Part shown: in pieces, positions 1 through 5,211 of the stretch | How the letters are laid out: each line of letters begins with the position of its first letter | Numbering within the stretch: position 1 is the first letter of the stretch | Source: Bryobacterales bacterium | GTDB lineage: Bacteria > Acidobacteriota > Terriglobia > Bryobacterales > Bryobacteraceae | Assembly (NCBI GenBank): GCA_003164075.1 | Contig: PLRZ01000298.1 | Span: 1 to 5,211, forward strand | Length of the DNA stretch: 5,211 bases | Reading direction: 5' to 3' | Position numbers and translations under genes: made by a program | Notes under the pieces: model-generated | The model's input: only the letters and a program-made list of their open reading frames with translations | What the model was told of the DNA's origin: nothing | The model's database searches: none

Positions 1-1672
1 CGCCCTGAGTGGCCATCTCGTCGAATCCGTCGAAGATCAGCAGGAATCGGCCCTCTTCCAGCAGGCGCAGAAAGGCCTTGGGGTTGATGGTGCGGCCGAC
101 TACCGTCTGGAAATGATAAGACAGGATGGTTTCCAGGTCGAAGGCCTTGGCCACCGTGCGCAGATCGATGCGCACCGGCTGCCGCTCGTGCGCCGCGTCG
201 CCGCGCAACTTTTGCGCCTGGCGGTAGGCCTGCATGCGCGTGAACCACGTTTTCCCCGTGCCGTAGTCGCCCAGGATAGTGAGGAACGTCGATTCCGGAT
301 CGGCCATCCAACGGTCTACGTGCTCGAACAGCGCCACCGGCTTGGGGTTCTCGTCTGGATAGACGTCCTGTTCCACGTAGAGGCGCTCGATGGTTTGCCC
401 GGCGACATCTTGTATCAGCGTGGCGTTGTAGGGGCCGAGATTGATGAGCTGGTCGAGCAGTTCGTCGTACGTCTTGAGGATGATCGGCAGGTCGGCTGCG
501 TGGCCGCGTGCCTCGGCGGTGAAACCCTTGGCGGAAACCAGCAGGCCTTGAGCTGCCGGCTGTTTCCGCTGGAAAGCGGCCACGCGGGCATGAAGCGAAT
601 CGATGTCGTCAACTCCCGTGGGCTTTTGGTGATCCTTGCATTCCACTACGTAGTGGGTTTCCTGCAAGCCCGACTTACCATGCGCCAGCATGTCCGTCTG
701 CCGACCCGAGGCGATGGTGTTCGGTTCCACCTCCATGTCCATGAGGCGCAGCACTTCGGCGACCTTGTCCTCGAATTTGCGGCCGCGCTCGTGGCGGGAA
801 TCGGGGGTGCGTTCGAGGCTCGACGGGGGCGGCGCCACCTTGCCGGGGGCGATTTCGAGAAGCTTGTCGGCGAGGCGGCCGAATTCCAGGGCGGACTCGG
901 GATCGGACTGACCTGTCGCGTAGACCTCTTCCTGCAAGAGCAGCGCGCGCCGGAACGGAATCTCGAAATCCGGCTTGAGTCCTTTCTTGCGCAATTGCTC
1001 GCGCCGCTCCTCCACGAGCTTCGCATCTTCTTCTGTGGGCACTAAGCTCGCCACCAACAAAGTCTTGATTTGGTGTTCCGGATGCCGGAGACGCTCGCTT
1101 GCACGCACAATGTTGGACAGCATGCGGTGCGCCCCGAACGCTCCCTGCTCATTCATGGTGTAGACCAGGACCACCGTGTTCGGCAGTTGCACCGTGCAAA
1201 TAGCGCCCAGATCGGTGAGGCCCGTACGGGAATCGATCAGGACTACGTCCGGGCGGGTCTCTGCAGGCAGGGTCTCGATCGCCTGACGCATCTGTTCGAA
1301 GCGGCGCGAGCCTTCTTCCGAGTCGGGGCCAAACAAACGGTCGAATGGAACGGAAGCGTAGCGCTCCGGATACTTCAGGTCATCTGTCCCCGCGGGGAGC
1401 AGCCAGATGCCGCGGTCCACCGGAACAATGAACCCGGCGACTTGCTTCGCGGTGTCGGTCTCTGGCGCCGCCAGCACGTCGACCGTGCCGCCGGTAACGC
1501 GCTTCCGCGCCGCGTTGAACTGGGGGACCTGGAGCAGGCTGGGAGCTTTTAGGTCGAGGTCCCAAATGAGCACCTTCTTGCCTCGGGCCACCAGGCTGTA
1601 GGCCGTGTTGACTAGCGCCAGGGTACGGCCGACGCCGCCTTTGTAGGAGTAGAAGGTGACGTAGTAAATCAT
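1..1672 (-). CDS. ParA-like / Mrr-like nuclease / NACHT multidomain NTPase (partial, C-terminus beyond left edge)
   Basis: The frame is open from an ATG at 1672 to the left edge, giving 557 visible residues. Residues 1-270 are a ParA/MinD-type P-loop domain. It has YKGGVGRT (residues 10-17), keeping signature Lys11 but with Arg16 in place of the usual P-loop Lys, then DLDLKAPSL (38-46) and VLIDSRTGLTD around Asp147. Residues 294-410 look like an Mrr-type PD-(D/E)xK endonuclease: GRKFE (Glu301), Asp327, VECK (Glu344, Lys346), then GLLVSAKGFT. From about residue 425 a NACHT/STAND ATPase begins, with Walker A GDYGTGKT (468-475) and Walker B LLIFDGFDE (544-552); the window ends just after. By family knowledge, nuclease-NACHT proteins such as Avs sense phage products and cut DNA on activation. 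That role is inferred here because the C-terminal sensor is not visible. The ATG overlaps the upstream TGA (ATGA), with a weak AAGG four bases before it, so translation is probably coupled to the winged-helix gene. Confidence 0.9.
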   Translation of the reverse strand, partial: MIYYVTFYSYKGGVGRTLALVNTAYSLVARGKKVLIWDLDLKAPSLLQVPQFNAARKRVTGGTVDVLAAPETDTAKQVAGFIVPVDRGIWLLPAGTDDLKYPERYASVPFDRLFGPDSEEGSRRFEQMRQAIETLPAETRPDVVLIDSRTGLTDLGAICTVQLPNTVVLVYTMNEQGAFGAHRMLSNIVRASERLRHPEHQIKTLLVASLVPTEEDAKLVEERREQLRKKGLKPDFEIPFRRALLLQEEVYATGQSDPESALEFGRLADKLLEIAPGKVAPPPSSLERTPDSRHERGRKFEDKVAEVLRLMDMEVEPNTIASGRQTDMLAHGKSGLQETHYVVECKDHQKPTGVDDIDSLHARVAAFQRKQPAAQGLLVSAKGFTAEARGHAADLPIILKTYDELLDQLINLGPYNATLIQDVAGQTIERLYVEQDVYPDENPKPVALFEHVDRWMADPESTFLTILGDYGTGKTWFTRMQAYRQAQKLRGDAAHERQPVRIDLRTVAKAFDLETILSYHFQTVVGRTINPKAFLRLLEEGRFLLIFDGFDEMATQG

Positions 1673-2298
1673 GCGGCCTTATATGCCTGCTGAGCCGGCT
1701 TCTTCATGAGCTTCATCCCGAACGGGTTCTCCACGTAGGCTTGCGGCGCCGATTCGGCGGATCCCAAGAGCGACCGCCCTTGTGGCGCAAGGGTGATAAA
1801 AACGCTCTTTCCCCGCTTCTCCCGATGGATTACGCCACTGGCGTGAAAGTCCGTGATCAGGGGCGAGAGATTCTGCGGAGAAGTCTCCATCCTTGCCGCC
1901 AAATCGTCGAGGGTGAAGCCTTCCTCGGGGGCAGTTGCCAGCTTACGGATCAGGTCGAAGCCGCGCTTGCGAGCGCCGACGATCTGGCGCAGCACGGCCT
2001 CGCCCGAGATATCCCGGGCTCGCTCTCCCGCCAGTTCGAGAAGGTACTCCATCCGGGCTACGCACTCTGCTAACGGATCCCGGATGTGGAGCGCTCGGAC
2101 CTCGGGTCGTCCGGACAGGAGCAAGTAGGAGTCGAGGAATTTGCGACTCCCGCTGACGTCGGCCGCTACCCGCAGGAATCTGGATTCGAGCTCCGTGAAG
2201 GCATCGTGAAGATCGCCAACCTCTTTTTGAATCAACGAATTAGAAAAGAAGGATGACAGTTTTTCGGAGGTTAGGACAGCCAATTCGTGCGGATCCAT
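1669..2298 (-). CDS. Winged helix-turn-helix protein, probable regulator of the adjacent NTPase
   Basis: This complete 209-residue protein has two parts. Residues 1-105 are predicted to be mostly helical, with no motif I recognise. Residues 108-178 resemble a MarR/ArsR-like winged helix: GFDLIRKLA forms a first helix, TLDDLAARMETSPQNLSPLI (129-148) the helix-turn-helix, and HREKRGKSVFITLAPQGRSL the wing and last strand. A basic tail (about 195-209) ends the protein. ATG 2298 is the only standard start, because an in-frame TGA at 2307-2305 lies three codons upstream. There is no clear Shine-Dalgarno sequence. A perfect inverted repeat and a possible promoter lie just upstream, which suggests autoregulation. 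The TGA overlaps the ATG of the downstream NTPase, so the two are co-translated and probably work together. The protein could instead be a DNA-binding partner of the ParA-like domain rather than a transcription factor. The exact family is not identified. Confidence 0.88.
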   Translation of the reverse strand: MDPHELAVLTSEKLSSFFSNSLIQKEVGDLHDAFTELESRFLRVAADVSGSRKFLDSYLLLSGRPEVRALHIRDPLAECVARMEYLLELAGERARDISGEAVLRQIVGARKRGFDLIRKLATAPEEGFTLDDLAARMETSPQNLSPLITDFHASGVIHREKRGKSVFITLAPQGRSLLGSAESAPQAYVENPFGMKLMKKPAQQAYKAA

Positions 2299-2306
2299 GA
2301 TAATTC

Positions 2307-2345
2307 AATAATACTTCAATCGACATCGTAGATTGAAGTATTATT
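2307..2345. repeat. Perfect 15-bp inverted repeat with 9-nt centre, candidate operator
   Basis: The left arm aataatacttcaatc (2307-2321) is exactly the reverse complement of the right arm gattgaagtattatt (2331-2345), with gacatcgta between them. It is strongly AT-rich against GC-rich surroundings. It spans the last codons and stop of the nitrilase-like gene and lies 9 bases upstream of the ATG of the winged-helix gene. A dyad at this position suits an operator for the dimeric winged-helix protein. It could also fold as a hairpin in RNA, but the stem is too AT-rich for a typical intrinsic terminator. The symmetry is seen directly; the operator role is inferred. Confidence 0.75.
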
Positions 2346-3690
2346 TAAGTCAACGGTGAGCAATAGGTTGTCAGCACCCCGTCGCCGGATATTGTCGCGA
2401 GTCGCCGGCCACTGGCAGAACGACGGGGCTTGCGATCCGAAATGGCCGCAGTTGGCGACCAAGCTGTAAGCAAGTTGAGTATGCACCAGATCCGTGGTGC
2501 AAGCTTCCATGACTGTGATGGAAGTCGTCATTGCGGGCACCAGGAACAGGTTCGCCGCAGAAGCCAGCAGCAATGAACGGACGTCCGGCGAGAAGAAGCC
2601 GACGCAAATCGCCGCTGCCAGCCGGCCCACGATGGAGTCGTAGAACTGGAGCGTTTGCCCGCGGTGAATGGCTTCCACGGCGCCGGCCGGGCCGACGCCG
2701 ATCGCGCGGTAGGCGGCGGGGTTATCCGCTACATTCCGCGGGATGACCTCGTACTCGCGCAGCTTGTCGTGCGACCAGAGATCCTCCCCGTCGTGCCGAA
2801 GCACGATGCAGCGGTTGTACCTGCGGCCATCGGGCATGTCGACGTGCCAGCTCCCCGCCGCCACCACGAGAATGCCTCGTTCGGCAGTAAGGGCTTGCTG
2901 CCGGAGGAAATCCCTGACGGCCTCCTACTAGCGGTGGAGGCATGCGGAGTTCGGGCAGAACCAGGATGGCAGCACGCCGCTCATAGGCGCGGTCCAGGAT
3001 ATGCCGGAGCACTTCCGTTTGCCGCTCAATTGGCCCGATGGAAGTCAGATGGAATTCGTGTGGAGGCAACGGGGAGGAACGGGGCCGCGATTCGCCCGAA
3101 ATATCCGCGTCCGGTGACAAGGAACTGACCGCAACGCGGAACTCCTTTTCCCGCAAGCGCCGCTCCAAGTGGTTCTCGAGGTTTCGACTTGACGGGACGC
3201 GCGTAAGAGTCCATTCCCCGAACTGGCCCGGCGTGACCAGCAGCGGATTGTGAAACCGTTGGAAGGTCATGTGAAGCTGGTTCCGATCGCGGGGAACCCG
3301 ATGGATGGACGCGGTCAGCGGGCTCGAACGATCCAAGGACAGCCAGTATGGAAGCGCTCCGAACGAATCGGAAGTGCGGTAAGGCCCGGAATACTGGGCC
3401 GAAAGGAAGCGGGCCTGCTTCGATGCGATGTGTTGGCTGAGCGCCCTGGTCAGGGCCGCGCCCTGGATCAGGATCTGGTCGTCGCCAGCCCAATTCAACT
3501 GCGGGGACGAACCGCTGGCGAGTGCCCGCAGCAGACCCGACGACTGTTGGCTGTAGTCGAATTCGCGCCTGCGCAGAAGGTTGAGAATCTCAGTGCACTT
3601 CGGTGCGCACAGCGTGTAGGCATTGAGGAACGCGCGGATCGGATCGCCGAAGTGTGAGAGGTCGGCGATCTGGTCCTGCGTGAGACTCAC
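2316..3690 (-). CDS. Type III CRISPR-associated nitrilase-like (carbon-nitrogen hydrolase) protein, frameshifted
   Basis: I read this as one gene in two frames: 3690-2926 (255 codons), one surplus base at 2924-2925, then 2924-2316 (202 codons and TGA), giving about 457 residues. Residues 1-180 are not recognised. From about 183 (EFRVAVSSLSP) a nitrilase-superfamily domain follows. It has ILVLPEL with candidate nucleophile-activating Glu247, GILVVAAGSWHV, HDKLREYE with candidate Lys309, AAAICVGFF with candidate nucleophile Cys362, then ANLFLVPAMTT and AYSLVANCG. The order and spacing of Glu, Lys and Cys fit the family, whose members hydrolyse non-peptide C-N bonds; the substrate here is unknown. 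The GTG start at 3690 overlaps the csm5 TGA (GTGA), so it is translationally coupled to csm5 and sits where csm6 usually lies. A role as an accessory effector of the CRISPR complex is inferred. Nitrilase domains are known in other defence proteins, such as DRT1-type reverse transcriptases. If the frameshift is real, the product ends at 2722 without Lys309 and Cys362. Confidence 0.82.
2325..2353 (-). promoter_or_regulatory. Possible sigma70-type promoter for the winged-helix/NTPase pair
   Basis: On the minus strand, TTGACT (2353-2348; 5 of 6 match to TTGACA) is followed after exactly 17 bases by TACGAT (2330-2325; 4 of 6 match to TATAAT). The spacer contains one arm of the inverted repeat and the -10 falls in its centre, so a repressor bound to the dyad would block RNA polymerase. 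The transcript would start about 20 bases before ATG 2298. A rival -10, TATTAT (2313-2308), would give a nearly leaderless mRNA, consistent with the lack of a Shine-Dalgarno sequence, but it has no good -35. Confidence 0.45.
2922..2931 (-). other. Apparent +1 frameshift (one extra base) in the nitrilase-like gene
   Basis: On the minus strand the upstream frame reads CTA GTA GGA GGC. The downstream conserved frame reads GAG GCC from position 2924 and has two TAG stops immediately before that. Dropping one G of the doublet 2925/2924 gives CTA GTA GAG GCC and joins LPELRMPPPLV directly to EAVRDFLRQQALTAERG, a natural nitrilase-like sequence. The bases are observed. Whether this is a sequencing or assembly error or a true mutation cannot be told from the window. 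Confidence 0.85.
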
Positions 3691-4835
3691 TCTTCGACGC
3701 TGAGTTCCACCCAACCCGGCAGCGTGGCCGGACGATTTCCCAGGAACACGATCTTGCGCGTCTTGGGGAACGGCAGATTCGTCTCCAGCGCGCGATTGTA
3801 GATCTGGTATTGCTCCAGAATCTGCCGGTAATCGGCGTTGGTGGTATCGAGCCACGCGCTCTTCATGGTGAGGCCGCCTCCCCATCCGAGCGGGAAAATG
3901 CAGGCGCCTTTCTGGCGAGCCTCCGCCAGCTTCTGCTCCAATTCTTCCAGACTCTTGTCCAGCAGGCCCATACCGGCCCAGGAAGCGTACTGGCGCTGCA
4001 AGGCCAGCAGACCTTGCGCGTACACGTTGACCGACTCGAAAATACGCCCGCGGTTCACTTCCGGCCAGCGGATGGATCGCCGCACCTCGGGCTGTTGGAA
4101 GAACGTCTTCTCGTCCCACACGCCGCTGAAGGCAGTGCCCGGGACCGCCATTTCGGCGAACGCCGGGGTACTGTCTTCGGGGCGCGCGCCGTCCACCGTG
4201 CCTCGCGGGCTCTGCTTCCAGCCCAGCGTGAAGTTGCCGCCGCGCGGCTGCAGCGTCGAGGTCCGCAGCAGGTAGACTTTGAAATTCGAATTGGCAATCG
4301 GCGCGGAATCTCCGGCGCCCACGAAGCGCATTCGATTGGTGCCGGCCGGACCCAGCGCCTGCTCTTCCACCATTTCGGCGGGCCTGCGCGGCGGCCGGTC
4401 TGTCTTCACGCGGGTCACCACGTCCTGCAGCATGCCGTCGCGCCAATTGGCGAATACCATACCGGTACGTAGGGCGCCTTTGATGGCCGTGGCGGGAAGA
4501 TAGGGCCCGGAGGCGCCGGCGGCGAACGTGGGGATATGCAGGCTATCGCCGGCCGCGCGGTTCCAATAGGTGGAGTAGGCGGCATTCTCGAAGGGGATGC
4601 GGCGTCCGGCAAAGTTCTGCGCGAACCCGCCCCACGAGGCGAAGTCCAGCTTCTCGGCGTTCTTGAGCTGCGTCAGGTAGTTGTCCAGCCGCGGCCCCTT
4701 GGCCAGCAGGCGAAAAATGCGCCACTGGTCGAGCACGTTGACGTGGTCCTTCCAGACCATGTAGTCGATGGGACTGAGACGGCGGCCGTCTCCGACAAGC
4801 AGGGGGGTCAGGCATGTGACGCGATAGCGCATCAT
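3687..4835 (-). CDS. csm5: Csm5-like RAMP protein of a type III-A CRISPR-Cas effector complex
   Basis: This complete 382-residue protein has the usual Csm5 length. By family knowledge, Csm5 caps the Csm3 backbone at the 3' end of the crRNA and is needed for crRNA maturation. Visible RAMP features are the first strand MRYRVTCLTPLLVGDG with the following SPIDYMVWKD, typical of Csm5, the motif PYLPATAIKGALRTG (about residues 111-125), and a glycine-rich loop LGWGGGLTMKS (about 315-325) near the C-terminus. Two ATGs compete for the start. The one at 4835 overlaps the csm4 stop as ATGA, and the one at 4832 gives TGATG and better spacing from the GAGG at 4843-4840. The product differs by only one Met. 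The stop overlaps the GTG of the nitrilase-like gene, so csm4, csm5 and nitrilase form one tightly packed operon. No key motif looks damaged. Confidence 0.93.
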   Translation of the reverse strand: MMRYRVTCLTPLLVGDGRRLSPIDYMVWKDHVNVLDQWRIFRLLAKGPRLDNYLTQLKNAEKLDFASWGGFAQNFAGRRIPFENAAYSTYWNRAAGDSLHIPTFAAGASGPYLPATAIKGALRTGMVFANWRDGMLQDVVTRVKTDRPPRRPAEMVEEQALGPAGTNRMRFVGAGDSAPIANSNFKVYLLRTSTLQPRGGNFTLGWKQSPRGTVDGARPEDSTPAFAEMAVPGTAFSGVWDEKTFFQQPEVRRSIRWPEVNRGRIFESVNVYAQGLLALQRQYASWAGMGLLDKSLEELEQKLAEARQKGACIFPLGWGGGLTMKSAWLDTTNADYRQILEQYQIYNRALETNLPFPKTRKIVFLGNRPATLPGWVELSVEE

Positions 4836-5211
4836 CTCACCTCGGGCAGCGGAATGGCCAGTGCGAACCCGGCGCGAAACACCGGATGCGCAAAGCCGTC
4901 GGGCGCCACGTTGGCGGCCGACCCGCGCGGCGTGGCCTCGGCATACAGCACCGAGCCCTCCGCCACCATTTGGATCTGTTTTTTCAGTTCGCCCGACCCG
5001 GCGGGGCTGTCGACGCGTCCGCCGCGGGCGAGTACCGTGTAGTTGCCGCGGCGCCAGTCGACAGAGTCGGCCGGCGCGGGCGTGAATAGAGAAAGAAGCC
5101 AGTGCGGATGCGTGGGGGCGGCTGGTACTGGCGGGGCTGTCGCTGGCGCCGCGTGCACTGCGGGTTCCGCGGAGGGCGCCTCGGATTTCGCGGCCGGCGC
5201 CGCTTCTACAG
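4832..5211 (-). CDS. csm4: Csm4-like RAMP protein, C-terminal part (5' end beyond right edge)
   Basis: The frame is open from the right edge to a TGA at 4832, giving 125 C-terminal residues. The GTG at 5158 is probably an internal codon, because the frame stays open upstream of it. By family knowledge, Csm4 is the Cas5-group subunit that holds the crRNA 5' tag and contacts Cas10 (Csm1). The evidence is the C-terminal signature: HWLLSLFTP, a YTVLARGGRVDS strand-turn, KKQIQMVAEGSVLYA, a G-x-AANVAP turn, and HPVFRAGFALAIPL ending four residues before the stop. Its place just before csm5 with a four-base overlap agrees. The visible first 30 or so residues are almost entirely Ala, Pro, Glu and Ser, suggesting a flexible linker or insertion between the N-terminal RAMP domain and this part. 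It could instead belong to another Cas5-group type III subunit, but the csm5 neighbour favours Csm4. Confidence 0.82.
   Translation of the reverse strand, partial: VEAAPAAKSEAPSAEPAVHAAPATAPPVPAAPTHPHWLLSLFTPAPADSVDWRRGNYTVLARGGRVDSPAGSGELKKQIQMVAEGSVLYAEATPRGSAANVAPDGFAHPVFRAGFALAIPLPEVR
4840..4843 (-). promoter_or_regulatory. Shine-Dalgarno sequence for csm5
   Basis: GAGG lies in the last codons of csm4, four bases before ATG 4835 and seven before ATG 4832. Its spacing slightly favours the second ATG as the true start of csm5. Confidence 0.55.

Noticed and set aside
113..1045. Long plus-strand open frame (310 codons)
   Set aside because: It lies antisense to the multidomain NTPase, whose motifs are clear; its product has no recognisable motif and is a GC-rich shadow frame.
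2331..2345. GATTGAAG resembles the 3' end of some CRISPR repeats
   Set aside because: There is only one copy plus its inverted partner, with no spaced array, and the position fits an operator better.
2307..2345. Intrinsic terminator after the CRISPR operon
   Set aside because: The stem is mostly A-T with no GC-rich core and no clean run of T after it, so termination is weak at best.
2922..2931. Programmed +1 frameshift in the nitrilase-like gene
   Set aside because: No stop codon or rare-codon pause occurs at the shift site in the upstream frame, which stays open to 2722. An extra base is simpler.
2655..3128. Plus-strand open frame (157 codons)
   Set aside because: It is antisense to the nitrilase-like gene across the catalytic residues; no family resemblance.
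3691..4446. The nitrilase frame stays open upstream of 3690 and could give a 574-residue protein from an ATG at 4446
   Set aside because: This part overlaps csm5 in another frame and reads as Arg/Ala/Gly-rich noise. The GTG at 3690 overlapping the csm5 stop is the natural start.
3810..4472. Long plus-strand open frame (220 codons)
   Set aside because: It is antisense to the intact csm5 gene and has no recognisable domain.

Overview
The window is a GC-rich stretch of bacterial DNA in which every supported gene lies on the minus strand, so it is read from right (5211) to left (1). It looks like a defence island made of two abutting modules. The organism cannot be assigned. High GC, four-base gene overlaps and the gene content suit a GC-rich soil or environmental bacterium, but no taxonomic marker is present.

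Module 1 (5211 to 2316) is the distal part of a type III-A-like CRISPR-Cas operon. It holds the C-terminal 125 codons of a Csm4-like RAMP protein, which runs off the right edge, and a complete 382-residue Csm5-like RAMP protein. The third gene, at 3690-2316, overlaps the csm5 stop by four bases. This is where a Csm6/CARF accessory nuclease is usually found, but here the gene encodes a nitrilase-superfamily (carbon-nitrogen hydrolase) domain with a Glu-Lys-Cys triad (E247, K309, C362) behind about 180 residues that I do not recognise. The gene has an apparent one-base insertion near 2924-2925 that splits it between two frames. Removing that base gives one continuous 457-residue nitrilase-like protein. 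This nitrilase in the effector position is the best candidate here for an undescribed system.

Module 2 (2353 to 1) is a separate two-gene unit. It opens with a possible promoter (TTGACT, 17-bp spacer, TACGAT) woven into a perfect 15-bp inverted repeat in an AT-rich island. Next comes a 209-residue winged-helix protein (2298-1669), a plausible autoregulator. It overlaps by four bases a very large multidomain NTPase (1672 to beyond position 1), of which 557 residues are visible. That protein carries an N-terminal ParA/MinD-like P-loop domain (KGGVGRT), an Mrr-like PD-(D/E)xK nuclease domain (E301, D327, E344-x-K346), and the start of a NACHT/STAND ATPase (GDYGTGKT, then LLIFDGFDE). This is the architecture of an Avs-like or NLR-like antiphage sensor-nuclease with an added ParA-like domain. 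Its C-terminal sensor lies outside the window.

The Csm proteins should build part of the crRNA-guided interference complex, with the nitrilase-like enzyme made alongside them as a possible accessory effector. The winged-helix/NTPase pair looks like an independent, separately regulated defence system. There is no CRISPR array, tRNA, rRNA or insertion sequence in the window, and no stretch longer than about 20 bases lies outside a gene.
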